Below are positions 43,723 to 52,416 of a stretch of 64,000 nt of DNA, in pieces. This DNA is from Calothrix sp. PCC 7103. GTDB taxonomy: Bacteria; Cyanobacteriota; Cyanobacteriia; Cyanobacteriales; Nostocaceae. Under the pieces are notes generated by a model that saw only the letters and a program-made list of their open reading frames with translations, ran no database searches and was not told where the DNA came from. The first letter of the stretch is position 1. Every line of letters begins with the position of its first letter. The translations under genes and the position numbers were made by a program. The stretch lies in NCBI RefSeq assembly GCF_000331305.1, contig NZ_KB217478.1, positions 8,215,481 to 8,279,480 of the forward strand. Direction: 5' to 3'.

Positions 43723-44484
43723 ATGCAAATTAGTAATTCAGTTGCATTAGTAACAGGTGCCAATGGTGGAATTGGTTCTCATTTTGTCGAACAGTTACTT
43801 CAAAGAGAAGCGGCTAAAATATACGTTTGCGCGCGTAGTTTGGAAAAATTGAACGGTCTTGTTGCACTTGACCCTTTTCGCATTGTTCCTATCGCATTAG
43901 ATGTTACTAATCCTCAATCAGTTGAGGCTGCCGCAAATAATTGTCAGGACGTGACTCTTTTAATCAATAATGCAGGCACTTCACTCAACCAGGGATTGAT
44001 TGCCGCAGCTAATCTGGATAGTGCTAGAGCCGAAATAGAAGTTAATTATTTTGGAATGTTATCTATGTGCCGCGCCTTTGCACCCGTTCTAAGACAAAAT
44101 GGTGGGGGCGCGATTGTGAATATTTTATCACTTCTAGGACAGGTAAATTTACCATTCAGCGGCTCTTATAGTGCTTCCAAAGCAGCTGCTATATCAATGA
44201 CTCAAGGGGTGCGGGCAGAATTAGCAACTCAAAATACGTTGGTTGTAGCAGTAATGCCTGGAACTGTTGATACAGATTTAGCGGCTGAATGGCCTAATCC
44301 AAAGGTTGCACCTGTCGAAGTTGCAAAAGCCGCTTTACAAGCATTAATAGATAACGTCGAAGATGTTTATCCTGGTGAACAAGCTAAGACAGTTTCTGCT
44401 TTATTATTGAGCGACCCTAAAGGCGCCGAGAAATATATGGCAAAATTTTTACCCGGCATGAAGTTAGCGGGAACGAATGCATAA
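43723..44484 (+). CDS. Short-chain dehydrogenase/reductase
   Basis: From ATG 43723 (AGGGGA upstream) this is 253 residues. TGANGGIG near residue 10 binds NAD(P), NNAG follows near 80, and the catalytic Ser (NILSLLGQ) and YSASKAA with Tyr and Lys are present. A classical SDR. The frame is open back to 43660, but that part covers the palindrome and is unlikely to be coding. The substrate is unknown. It is probably controlled by the divergent HxlR-type protein; HxlR proteins often sense reactive electrophiles such as quinones or aldehydes. Confidence 0.9.
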   Translation: MQISNSVALVTGANGGIGSHFVEQLLQREAAKIYVCARSLEKLNGLVALDPFRIVPIALDVTNPQSVEAAANNCQDVTLLINNAGTSLNQGLIAAANLDSARAEIEVNYFGMLSMCRAFAPVLRQNGGGAIVNILSLLGQVNLPFSGSYSASKAAAISMTQGVRAELATQNTLVVAVMPGTVDTDLAAEWPNPKVAPVEVAKAALQALIDNVEDVYPGEQAKTVSALLLSDPKGAEKYMAKFLPGMKLAGTNA

Positions 44485-44839
44485 TTGCTTGATATTTTAA
44501 CCCTTGTAGAGACCGAATTCAATATGGTCTCTACATTTTTGTAAAATAGATATCATCGCCTAAACACTTTCACAGCCTTGGTAGCTCATAAATCAAGTCG
44601 AACTGCTATAACTACACAGACGTTAATTCCTTTACACTATATACATTGCATAAATGTGTCATAAATATGAATAATTTATGTCTAATACTTCAGTTCAGTA
44701 ATATTATGATTTTGCTGCTGTTTTACTTATTATAAACTTGCTCATCAAATTGATATAACTTTAATTGTAATAAAAAATTCTAATTGAATAATTAAGTAAA
44801 ATACAGTAAAATGAAGCTGAAAATTTATACTAATAACCA
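44485..44839. other. Intergenic region, A+T-rich, with one repeat
   Basis: It contains a GTAGAGACC-type palindrome at 44506-44534 and otherwise very A+T-rich sequence. No gene or clear promoter was recognised. Confidence 0.5.
44506..44534. repeat. GTAGAGACC-type palindrome after the SDR gene
   Basis: GTAGAGACC and GGTCTCTAC arms around a degenerate centre, followed by ATTTTTGT, so it may work as terminator of the SDR gene. Confidence 0.7.
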
Positions 44840-45583
44840 ATGAAAATTAGTAAGTCGTTTACTTTATTGCAATTACCATTAATACTTGTAATTGCTTCAA
44901 TTAGTATTTTTGCTTATAGTTTATTAAATAAATCGCATCGAGTAGAGGCTATCAGACGAGGAAGTAAACAAAGCATACAAATAGCATCAATACAGCAAGT
45001 ACAATCAAGACCTCAAAAAAATATTGCTTTTAACGTACCCACAAAGTTTGCTTCTTCAACGTTTTACCAGGCAAAGCTCAAAAAAGGAGAAAAATATATT
45101 GCTTTGACTTTTGATGATGGGCCAGCAGATCATTTTACAGACCAAATATTAAGTATACTTCGGCAAAATAATATTAAAGCCACATTCTTTATGATAGGAG
45201 AGAATATCAAAACTTATCCACAGCAAGCGAAAAATGTAATAGCAAATGGTAATGTAATTGGCAACCATACTTGGCACCACTGGTATCATCATATGAGTCC
45301 ACAACTTGCAGCTTTAGAAATCGAAAATACTGCAAACATCATTTATCAAACGACAGGTGCCAAAACTACTTATTTTCGTCCACCTGGAGGAATATTAAAT
45401 AACGGTGTAGTAACTTATGCAAGAAATCAAAAGGATGCTATTATTATGTGGTCTGACGACTCAGAAGATTGGCGCCGTCTTTCTGCATCAACACTAGTAA
45501 AACGAGTATTAAAACAAGCAGCACCAGGTGGCATTATATTAATGCATGATGGTGGAGGAAATCGTAGTAATACTGCTGAATGA
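44840..45583 (+). CDS. Polysaccharide deacetylase (NodB-like), short at the C-terminus
   Basis: This 247-residue protein has an N-terminal membrane anchor (about 7-29), a linker, and a NodB domain: ALTFDDGPADHF (metal Asp pair), NHTWHH (metal His), RPPGG and LMHDGGG. It removes acetyl or other groups from polysaccharides such as peptidoglycan in the periplasm. The frame ends at GGGNRSNTAE, about 30 residues before family members normally end, which removes the last helix and strand. It may be a recently truncated gene. Confidence 0.8.
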   Translation: MKISKSFTLLQLPLILVIASISIFAYSLLNKSHRVEAIRRGSKQSIQIASIQQVQSRPQKNIAFNVPTKFASSTFYQAKLKKGEKYIALTFDDGPADHFTDQILSILRQNNIKATFFMIGENIKTYPQQAKNVIANGNVIGNHTWHHWYHHMSPQLAALEIENTANIIYQTTGAKTTYFRPPGGILNNGVVTYARNQKDAIIMWSDDSEDWRRLSASTLVKRVLKQAAPGGIILMHDGGGNRSNTAE

Positions 45584-45605
45584 GTAATTATATCCTTAAT
45601 ATTAT

Positions 45606-45632
45606 GACGGGCAAGGATGCCCGTTCCACAAG
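45606..45632. repeat. GACGGGCAAGGATGCCCGTTCC hairpin
   Basis: Copy of the unit at 29184-29211, 22 bases after the deacetylase stop and 15 bases before the end of the convergent DUF3370 gene. Confidence 0.7.
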
Positions 45633-45647
45633 ATTAGTTTTACAAGA

Positions 45648-47063
45648 TTATTGGTTTATGGGGTTTGGTTGGATGCTGGGAATTGGTGGTTTTGTACCAT
45701 CGAGGGTTTGGATGGTTAGGACTTGGGGTGGTGTTGCGTCGGGTGGATAGAGAAAGTTTACTTCTACTAGGCGCCTTTGTCCTGGTCTTATTGGTAGTGC
45801 TACTAATGACTCACCTGGTTGTCCGCGTTTTTGTACTAAATGTATATAGCTACTTTGGGCTTTTCCTAGGTCGTCACGGTATGTTACTCTCACTGTCCCT
45901 CTAAAAAATGTGGGACGTGCGGGTGTGGCAAAGAAGCGTAGTCCTTTTTTGCTAAGTTGGTCTTCTTTTAGTGGTGTTTGAATTGATAGACTGACCGTTT
46001 GGACGTTTTTCGTGTTGTTATATAACGGTAATTTTAAGTTATATTGCACGCCGTAGTTACCATGAGCAACGTATGCTGTGTCTGGATAGCGGACTAGCAT
46101 TGGTGCGCTTTGAATTTGATTTGTTCCTAACGTACCACCGTGAAGTGTGCTTAAGCCGTAGGAGATTACTTGTCCTGGTTGAGGAATTGTTAAGAATCTT
46201 GTTTTGGGATTATCTGTAAGTAGCGCACGCCAATATGAACCTCTTGCTACTCCTGCGACTCGTCCATATTTTCTAAGACCTGGTTGATCAAGAGGGGTAG
46301 GTGGTATATCTCTGGGTGTGGAGAGTTCGCCGTTATCTAATATATTACGCCATTCTTCAATTGTCGGCGCCCGTTCAGTTCCATCAGTATTTGTACGTGC
46401 GGGAGTTGCTAAAGACGCTATATATAGTGTGCCATTACTCCGCAACCTTGCATAAGTAGAACGACCATTTAAAGGTGGTGTTAGTCCTTGCACTGGGATT
46501 GGTGCATTTTGCAACATTTGATACTTGCCTGGAGCAATGACAATTTGTTGAGGAAAATTATTTTGTCTTAGTCCTCGTAAAACATCGCTCATGACTCGAC
46601 TACCTGGACCCGCATAAACATTATTTTCTGTGTTTAAAGCGAAGGATGGTAACTCTATAAATGGTGCATCTGGTTGACTTAGATAACTTGCACCTTGAAG
46701 AACACTGACTGTTACAGGTTTTTTGCCAGGATTATGTAAGATGATGCCAACGTAAAGTGAGCGTAGATTATCGGCCAGAGGAGACGACGAAGGCGCCCCA
46801 AAAACGTGGTGGGCAAAAACATCGAACCTACCGTTGAAAGGAAAGTTTAAATGCGCTTCGGGATTTTTTTTGCCTGCACTTGGAAAAGTTGACAGCAGAA
46901 TTCCTTCATTAATGACTTTCTCTGGACTATTGCTGTTAAATACAGGCACACTATCCAACCTACCTGGAAGGGGTCTTATTTCTTGAGGAATGACAATTTC
47001 TTCGGGTGGAGGTGGGGTAGGAGTTGTTTGGGCAATAGGAGAGATTAGTAAGATTGGCAACAT
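45648..47063 (-). CDS. DUF3370 family protein
   Basis: This 471-residue protein is of a cyanobacterial family of unknown function. The start MLPILLISPIAQTTPTPPPP has a short hydrophobic stretch then a proline-rich linker, so it is probably exported. The bulk is beta-rich with conserved NEGILLSTFPSAGKKNPEAH, HHVFGAPSS, and YGVQYNLKLPLYNNT. The proline-rich end (TKPPIPSIQPNPINQ) mirrors the start. An upstream stop excludes a longer N-terminus, so the signal peptide is short. Confidence 0.8.
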   Translation of the reverse strand: MLPILLISPIAQTTPTPPPPEEIVIPQEIRPLPGRLDSVPVFNSNSPEKVINEGILLSTFPSAGKKNPEAHLNFPFNGRFDVFAHHVFGAPSSSPLADNLRSLYVGIILHNPGKKPVTVSVLQGASYLSQPDAPFIELPSFALNTENNVYAGPGSRVMSDVLRGLRQNNFPQQIVIAPGKYQMLQNAPIPVQGLTPPLNGRSTYARLRSNGTLYIASLATPARTNTDGTERAPTIEEWRNILDNGELSTPRDIPPTPLDQPGLRKYGRVAGVARGSYWRALLTDNPKTRFLTIPQPGQVISYGLSTLHGGTLGTNQIQSAPMLVRYPDTAYVAHGNYGVQYNLKLPLYNNTKNVQTVSLSIQTPLKEDQLSKKGLRFFATPARPTFFRGTVRVTYRDDLGKAQSSYIHLVQKRGQPGESLVALPIRPGQRRLVEVNFLYPPDATPPQVLTIQTLDGTKPPIPSIQPNPINQ

Positions 47064-47095
47064 ATACTTACATATTTTTCTTTTTCAAGACGCTG

Positions 47096-47659
47096 TTATC
47101 TTTCGGAAAGTGCCAGTCTGTGTATAACTAATAAGAAGTCGTCTACAACAACCCGTATATTACTCTCTGTCAAAACTGGTACGTGTATAAATATGCAAGA
47201 GCTTTTTGTCGAACTTGAGTGCAGGTAATCTAAAACCGAATAATAAAGTCCTTCGCATACAAACTTACCGCAGTCGTGACTAATCTCTGTTGCTTGGCAT
47301 GGCGCCACCAATTCTTCCAAATTTACTGAGGTATGTAATGTACTTTCTTGATAATCTTCTGGTAACATGCTCATACTACAATTAGTGAAAGCGGGTGTAC
47401 TACGAGCATTTGATTCCACGCTTAAGCGGCTACGACTTTCTGCCATGCCACAGCAGATTATATAGTCAGGTTGGGTTTCGCGGATTTTGGCTATTACTTG
47501 GTCAGTGGCTCCTTTGACTTCTACAGGTAGTTTTCGCATAGTAGTTAAAGCATGGGGTCGGGCGCCAAGTCTAGTCACTTCCTCTAACAACTCATCTGAG
47601 GAATTTGATTTGTGATGTGGCATCCAAATGTCAAAAGAAGTTAATAATAATCTTTTCAT
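47096..47659 (-). CDS. Pyroglutamyl peptidase (C15)-like protein
   Basis: This 187-residue protein has the C15 catalytic set: Glu in CGMAESRSRLSVE (about 75), Cys in HDCGKFVCEGLYY (about 135-140) and His in FIHVPVL (about 162). The start LLLTSFDIW replaces the usual TGFEPFG, so it is a divergent member. It may cut N-terminal pyroglutamate from peptides or have another substrate. It is divergent from hisH. Confidence 0.8.
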   Translation of the reverse strand: MKRLLLTSFDIWMPHHKSNSSDELLEEVTRLGARPHALTTMRKLPVEVKGATDQVIAKIRETQPDYIICCGMAESRSRLSVESNARSTPAFTNCSMSMLPEDYQESTLHTSVNLEELVAPCQATEISHDCGKFVCEGLYYSVLDYLHSSSTKSSCIFIHVPVLTESNIRVVVDDFLLVIHRLALSER

Positions 47660-47723
47660 CGTAAAGAATATTAATTACAATATAAAAAGACTCCATAATA
47701 ATAGTTTTATCGGGAGCAGGTCA

Positions 47724-48359
47724 ATGGCAGTGATTGCAGTCGTAGATTACGACATGGGAAATTTACACTCGGTCTGCAAAGGACTGGAAAAAGCTGGTGC
47801 AACTCCTAAAATTACAGCGACTCCCAAAGTTATCGAACAAGCGGATGCAGTTGTTTTACCTGGTGTTGGCGCCTTCGACCCCGCCGTTCAACACATAAGA
47901 GCGCGCGGTTTAGAAGCACCCATAAGAGCAGCGATAGCTTCAGGTAAACCTTTCCTTGGCATCTGCCTGGGACTGCAAATTCTTTTTGAATCTTCAGAGG
48001 AAGGAACTCAACCAGGACTCGGAATTGTGAAAGGAAAAGTTAGAAGGTTTCGACCGGAAGCTGACATTACAATTCCTCATATGGGCTGGAACCAACTCCA
48101 AATTACTCAACCAAAAAGTGTAATGTGGGAACATTTACCCCCACAACCTTGGGTTTATTTTGTTCACTCATATTATGTAGACCCAACCGACCCAAGTATA
48201 CGCGCGGCAACTATTACACATGGTTCACAAACAATCACCGCAGCTATAGCGCGCGATAACCTAATGGCAGTACAATTCCATCCAGAAAAATCCTCTAATA
48301 TTGGACTGCAAATCCTTTCTAACTTCGTATCACAAGTTTGGACACGAGTTGCCGCATAA
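47724..48359 (+). CDS. hisH: Imidazole glycerol phosphate synthase, glutamine amidotransferase subunit
   Basis: From ATG 47724 (GGAGCAGG upstream) this is 211 residues, normal for HisH. The triad is present: Cys in GICLGLQ, His and Glu in QFHPEKS, plus VVDYDMGNLHSV at the start and HMGWNQL. It supplies ammonia to HisF in histidine synthesis. The open frame extends upstream to 47628 but overlaps the divergent peptidase gene and is not likely to be translated. Confidence 0.95.
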   Translation: MAVIAVVDYDMGNLHSVCKGLEKAGATPKITATPKVIEQADAVVLPGVGAFDPAVQHIRARGLEAPIRAAIASGKPFLGICLGLQILFESSEEGTQPGLGIVKGKVRRFRPEADITIPHMGWNQLQITQPKSVMWEHLPPQPWVYFVHSYYVDPTDPSIRAATITHGSQTITAAIARDNLMAVQFHPEKSSNIGLQILSNFVSQVWTRVAA

Positions 48360-48463
48360 GTTCGATTTTGGTATTTGGGTTCTATATATTTAGATAAGTT
48401 GTTTATGTTTTGCCTTGTGTATTACACTAAACCCAATCTAATATCCAATATCTAAAATTAATA

Positions 48464-49015
48464 ATGAGCCTGAGAATACACGGGAATCGACTGTTAAAAA
48501 CTTTACCAGGGCTAGATACCCGTCCTACGAGTGCGCGGGTAAGAGAAGCATTATTCAATATTTGGCAGGGTGAAATATCAGAAAAAAGCTGGCTTGACAT
48601 ATGTACAGGTAGCGGTTCGATGGGAGCAGAAGCACTATGTCGAGGCGCAAGTTTTGTCGTAGGTATAGAACAATCAAGTCGTGCGTGTGCAGTAATTAGT
48701 CAAAATTGGCAGCAAGTAGCATCACAAGAGCAAACGTTTCAAATCTTGCGAGGTGACGTACTGCAAAAACTACCAAAATTAGCTCCACAGCAATTTGACC
48801 GCATCTACTTCGACCCACCTTATGCAGCTAACTTATATAGAGCAGTACTAGAAATAATTGCCAAACATCACCTTTTACATCCCGAAGGTGAAATAGCTAT
48901 CGAACACAGTCCTACTGGATGGGATGCGCTACAAATACCAACCTTAGAAATTTGTCGCGAAAAAGTCTACGGAAACAGCGCACTCACATTCTACCGATTA
49001 AGCGAAGAATCGTAG
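48464..49015 (+). CDS. rsmD: 16S rRNA (guanine-966-N2)-methyltransferase
   Basis: This 183-residue protein starts MSLRIHGNRLLKTLPGLDTR, then PTSARVREALFNIW, an SAM-binding LDICTGSGSMGAEAL, and the catalytic DPPY (FDPPYAANLY). It methylates G966 of 16S rRNA in the small subunit. Length is normal. It is the last plus-strand gene before a large repeat and petG. Confidence 0.92.
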   Translation: MSLRIHGNRLLKTLPGLDTRPTSARVREALFNIWQGEISEKSWLDICTGSGSMGAEALCRGASFVVGIEQSSRACAVISQNWQQVASQEQTFQILRGDVLQKLPKLAPQQFDRIYFDPPYAANLYRAVLEIIAKHHLLHPEGEIAIEHSPTGWDALQIPTLEICREKVYGNSALTFYRLSEES

Positions 49016-49089
49016 GTTGGGGAGGCACCGCGTTGCCGGGGTTCCCCCGGTTGAAGCGAGTGCCGTTGGAGGAACGAAACCCAACCTAC
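49013..49089. repeat. Long member of the GTAGGTTGGG repeat family
   Basis: GTAGGTTGGG at the left end and CCCAACCTAC at the right are complementary, and the G+C-rich interior (CCGGGGTTCCCCCGG, then GCGAGTGCC) can also pair. It starts on the last bases of rsmD and ends just before petG, where it probably separates the converging transcripts. Confidence 0.75.
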
Positions 49090-49094
49090 ATACA

Positions 49095-49211
49095 TTAGTT
49101 AATTCCTAACTGGTCGCCACGCTTGTATTGAACATACGCCTTGTAAAATAGACCAGCGAGAGTAACGGGAATCAAGCCAAGGACAATACCACACAATAAA
49201 GGTTCAATCAC
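49095..49211 (-). CDS. petG: Cytochrome b6f complex subunit PetG
   Basis: A 38-residue protein is read on the minus strand from GTG 49211. It starts [20 protein letters not shown] and continues [19 protein letters not shown] single membrane segment (residues 5-22) with the PetG pattern EPLL.GIVLG(L)[13 protein letters not shown] is followed by a short basic end. AGGAG lies seven bases upstream of GTG. PetG is a small essential subunit at the rim of the cytochrome b6f complex. The residues CGI and PVT differ from the common SGI and VVT but do not affect the call. Divergent from cytM. Confidence 0.95.
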   Translation of the reverse strand: MIEPLLCGIVLGLIPVTLAGLFYKAYVQYKRGDQLGIN

Positions 49212-49418
49212 TTTTAATCTCCTTGTAGAAATTATTAAACTTTTGTATCTGTCTTGTGATTCTACCAAATTTCGTAGCTTTCCGCTCTACATCTAGCTTA
49301 CGGCTAAAATTTAGTGATAAAAATATCTGTTTGTGCTTGCAGACACTGCTAAGAACTTTTAAGCTATGTGTATGAAATGAAAAAAACTTTGTAAACCTCT
49401 CATTTAACAGTAAACCTT

Positions 49419-49793
49419 TTGGATAACCACATTACCACACCCTCGATTCTCGTACAGCGCGCGATGTTAATCACGCTGTCGGTTGTACTTGCTTTTATTT
49501 TGGGCATGTTTGCCGTGCGTGTGGTGCAAGCTTCCGACCCATACGTTAAAACAGTGCTATCTCTCAACGGTAACTCTGTTCAAGGACATGCTATCTTTCA
49601 AATTAACTGTGCTGGATGTCATGGTTTAGAAGCTGCCGGTAGAGTTGGGCCAAGCTTGCAAGGTGTTTCCAAACATAAATCTCGCTACGGACTAATTCAC
49701 CAAGTTATCAGCGGTGATACTCCCCCCATGCCCAAATTTCAACCCAGCACCCAAGAAATGGCTGACCTATTAAGTTACTTAGAAACTTTGTAG
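49419..49793 (+). CDS. cytM: Cytochrome cM
   Basis: This 124-residue protein starts at TTG 49419. A hydrophobic N-terminal segment (about 14-37) works as signal or anchor. The heme site is CAGCH (about 65-69), and the sixth ligand Met lies in PPMPKF. NGNSVQGHAIFQINCAGCHG and SRYGLIHQVISGDTPP are the pattern of CytM, a minor cyanobacterial cytochrome linked to respiration and stress, whose exact role is debated. Next to petG, it extends a photosynthetic/respiratory electron transport pair. Confidence 0.92.
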   Translation: MDNHITTPSILVQRAMLITLSVVLAFILGMFAVRVVQASDPYVKTVLSLNGNSVQGHAIFQINCAGCHGLEAAGRVGPSLQGVSKHKSRYGLIHQVISGDTPPMPKFQPSTQEMADLLSYLETL

Positions 49794-49807
49794 TAATACA
49801 TGTGTGC

Positions 49808-49940
49808 TGTAAAGTGGTAAAATCTTAACTTATGTCATGAGTCGTCAACGTTTACGCAGTTTTCCCGCAGGGTCGCATCTTAAATATTTTTACGCCTTTT
49901 TAAAACTAAAGTTATAACCAGTTTTGAGTATAACTAACTA
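49808..49940. repeat. Long dispersed repeat, copy 2
   Basis: It aligns with 21929-22075: CTGTAAA, AACTT.TGTCATG, GTTTTCCCG, GCATCTTAAA, TTTTAAAA(C)TA, and the end GTTTTGAGTATA. It falls directly after cytM. Confidence 0.6.
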
Positions 49941-50266
49941 TCCGGCGCCTGTTGGTACGTATAAACCAACTCAAAATGTTTACCTGGTTTTTGCGGTTGC
50001 CAACCAGCAGAAATTGCTCCCTCTATCGCGCACTTCACATCAGCAGGATAAACAGGAACAATCACCTGCGTCCAAAAACTGCTGGGATGTCCTGGTGGCA
50101 TTACGACCACCAAATTGGCGCCAGGGTTAAGAGCATGTTCAACAGCCACCGTCAAATGCACCCCAGGATAATCACCTTGAGCATGAGTTGGTTTCTTACG
50201 AACTCTCCAACGATAACTCTCTCCATCTACAACTATTAATCTAGAACCTTTCTTTGGAATTGCCAT
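49934..50266 (-). CDS. Conserved hypothetical protein
   Basis: This 110-residue protein starts MAIPKKGSRLIVVDGESYRW and has WRVRKKPTHA, a VVVMPPGHPSSFW middle and VKCAIEGAISAGWQPQKPGK at the end. It is compact and soluble with mixed alpha/beta pattern. The sequence looks conserved (proper composition, clear start), but I do not recognise its family, and no function can be assigned. Confidence 0.65.
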   Translation of the reverse strand: MAIPKKGSRLIVVDGESYRWRVRKKPTHAQGDYPGVHLTVAVEHALNPGANLVVVMPPGHPSSFWTQVIVPVYPADVKCAIEGAISAGWQPQKPGKHFELVYTYQQAPDS

Positions 50267-50301
50267 ATCACCTTGTAGTATATTGTCCTATCTTACTACA
50301 T

Positions 50302-50372
50302 TGTAGGTTGGAGGAACGGAACCCAACATTTTAATTTCGTTTTTACCACAGAGACGCAGAGTACACAGAGAA
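50302..50372. repeat. GTAGGTTGG and ACCACAGAGACGC repeats side by side
   Basis: GTAGGTTGGAGGAACGG with ACCCAACATT (50302-50330), then ACCACAGAGACGCAGAG (50344-50372). Both families recur in the window. Confidence 0.65.
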
Positions 50373-50388
50373 ACAATTATTAAGATAT

Positions 50389-50508
50389 TTAATAGAAAAA
50401 AGCTAGTCCCTGATTCGTATTATTCGCTTGTATGGTTTTTACTATCGTAGTTTTACCAACTCCGGAGGCGCCTGTTAAAAATAGTATAGCTGGACTATAT
50501 TGTGGCAT
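50389..50508 (-). pseudogene. P-loop kinase remnant
   Basis: ATG 50508 opens a 39-residue frame, MPQYSPAILFLTGASGVGKT, then TIVKTIQANNTNQGLAFFY. The Walker A motif GASGVGKT is at residues 13-20, and the frame ends straight after the first helix. It is the start of an AAA/adenylate kinase-type protein whose remainder is deleted. Confidence 0.65.
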
Positions 50509-50569
50509 ATAATATAAAGTACTCTGGTAAGACCAAAAAGAGTAAGATAAAAAATTAAAATCTAAGCTT

Positions 50570-50827
50570 ATGACAATATCAGTAGATAAGACTATTAAAG
50601 TTTACGACGACATTGTAGAATTTATTGCTACTGGCACTACTCCTGAAAGTGTTTTGGATTTTAAACTGTCTGAAGCCGCACAGGAGCGTTTGGAAGATTT
50701 GGCTTACGCACATGAATTAGGTAAACTCACACCCGAAGAGAGAGAAGAGTTAGACGATTTTCTCGTATTAGAGCATATAATGACCTTAGCGAAAGCACGC
50801 GCTCAAGAGTACATTTCTAATAAATAG
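50570..50827 (+). CDS. Small acidic protein upstream of an HNH remnant
   Basis: This 85-residue helical protein (VYDDIVEFIATGTTPESVLD, ERLEDLAYAHELGKLTPEER) ends KARAQEYISNK. Similar small genes stand before HNH endonuclease genes in filamentous cyanobacteria, and eight bases after this gene the HNH remnant begins. It might be a partner or antitoxin-like protein. The link is inference from position. Confidence 0.65.
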   Translation: MTISVDKTIKVYDDIVEFIATGTTPESVLDFKLSEAAQERLEDLAYAHELGKLTPEEREELDDFLVLEHIMTLAKARAQEYISNK

Positions 50828-50835
50828 TTATCATT

Positions 50836-51043
50836 GTGACTCGTCCATACATTAATCAAGAACTTAGGCACCTGGTCATAGAACGCGCTGATTGTTTATG
50901 TGAATATTGCTTATATTGGAGAAGTAACTGTTCGTATATTGGAGTTTAATAGTAGTAAACGAATTGCTGAAATGCGAAGATTAATAAGAGTTGGAGCATA
51001 TCCACCACCCTCAGCATCCGAACGTATAAATAAAGAAAATTAA
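50836..51043 (+). pseudogene. HNH endonuclease gene with internal deletion
   Basis: GTG 50836 opens MTRPYINQELRHLVIERADC and LCEYCLYW, the usual HNH start with its CxxC. In a second frame the gene's end follows directly: IGEVTVRILEFNSSKRIAEM, then RRLIRVGAYPPPSASERINK, stop at 51043. The middle with the HNH catalytic residues is absent and the frames differ, so an internal deletion of about 80-100 residues has occurred. Confidence 0.75.
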
Positions 51044-51144
51044 TAATTGCTGGCTTTAATTTTAATCGTAAGATTCCCAATTTATTTTAAAAGTTGAGAA
51101 TCTTGACTTTTTTATTTGTGGGTAAGGTGCGTGACGCTTTTAGA

Positions 51145-52140
51145 TTATTCGCTTCGTTGTGAGGCTGTTGGTAGCGTCACGCACCCTAAGTATAATTCTT
51201 TCACCCATTGCCATTCTTGGGTTAATCCTTCGCGTAAAGATACTTCGGGTTGCCATTTTAGAAGTTGCTTGGCTTTGGTAATATCGGCGCCTGTATGTCG
51301 TGCATCACCCATTGCTCTTTCTATATGTTGCCGTTTAATAGGTTGTCCTACTATTTCTTCCATCATATTAAGTACATCTGATAGCACTGCGCGACTACCA
51401 CCACCAATATTAATGATATGTCCAATGGCATCTGGCGCCGTTGCTGCTGCTAAGTTTGCTGCTACTGCATCACTTATATATGTAAAGTCGCGTGTTTGTT
51501 CTCCGTCTCCATATACTGGAATTGCTTCGTTTTCAATAACAGCTTTGAAGAATTTATGAAATGCCATGTCTGGACGCTGACGTGGCCCATAAACTGTAAA
51601 GTAACGCAGAGCTACAAATGGTACACCAAAGTTTTTATGGTAAAGTCCACATAATCTTTCTGCTGCTAGTTTGGTGATGCCATAAGGTGATACTGGCGCC
51701 GGACAAATTCTTTCGTGTGTGGGCAATGTTTCCGCATCTCCGTAAATGCTCGATGTTGATGCGAATACCAAACGTTTAAGGTGCTTTGCGTCTTTGGCTG
51801 CTTCTAATAAGATTTGTGTGGCGCTAATGTTACGTTCTGTATACGAACGAAACCCTTTACCCCACGATGCGCGTACACCTGCTTGTGCTGCTTGGTGATA
51901 AACCACATCAACATCTGATAAAAGCCTTTGCCAGTCTACAAACTGAACATCTTCTTCGATTAACTCAAAATTTGGGTTGTTATGTAAATGGTTGATATTT
52001 TTACGTTTGAGCGCTGGGTCATAGTAACTGTTGAACTCGTCTATACCAATTACTTGTTGCCCTTGTTTTAATAAAGTTTCGACCAAGTGCGAGCCTATAA
52101 AACCTGCGGCGCCTGTTACTATACTTTTATTCATGTTCAT
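51145..52140 (-). CDS. NAD-dependent epimerase/dehydratase, UDP-glucuronate epimerase-like
   Basis: This 331-residue extended SDR has the NAD site TGAAGFIGSHL (residues 9-19), DVVYHQAAQAGVR, catalytic YGITKLAAE and RYFTVYGPRQRPDM. This pattern is found in UDP-glucuronate 4-epimerases and related UDP-sugar enzymes. It would supply nucleotide sugars for polysaccharides. The exact reaction is inferred. It stands alone on the minus strand. Confidence 0.88.
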   Translation of the reverse strand: MNMNKSIVTGAAGFIGSHLVETLLKQGQQVIGIDEFNSYYDPALKRKNINHLHNNPNFELIEEDVQFVDWQRLLSDVDVVYHQAAQAGVRASWGKGFRSYTERNISATQILLEAAKDAKHLKRLVFASTSSIYGDAETLPTHERICPAPVSPYGITKLAAERLCGLYHKNFGVPFVALRYFTVYGPRQRPDMAFHKFFKAVIENEAIPVYGDGEQTRDFTYISDAVAANLAAATAPDAIGHIINIGGGSRAVLSDVLNMMEEIVGQPIKRQHIERAMGDARHTGADITKAKQLLKWQPEVSLREGLTQEWQWVKELYLGCVTLPTASQRSE

Positions 52141-52416
52141 TGTTTTAATATCACTAAGTACAATATTTAAAGACCAATATTTGAAAAAGCGTAATCTTTA
52201 TACCAATATAACCGCTACTCAAAAAGCGATGTTTTTCTTCTTTTCCTAGGTTGTTTGATTTTGTTTCAAAAGTCCTCAGTATAAACTTTGAATTTTAGGA
52301 TTATTTAAGATTTTTTTAGATTAGGTGACAACGTAGACACAGCATATCTCGATTGGTGTAATATGAAAAATTGTCATAAAGTCTGCTGAATGGTGGCGCC
52401 ATATTGAGGGAAAAGG

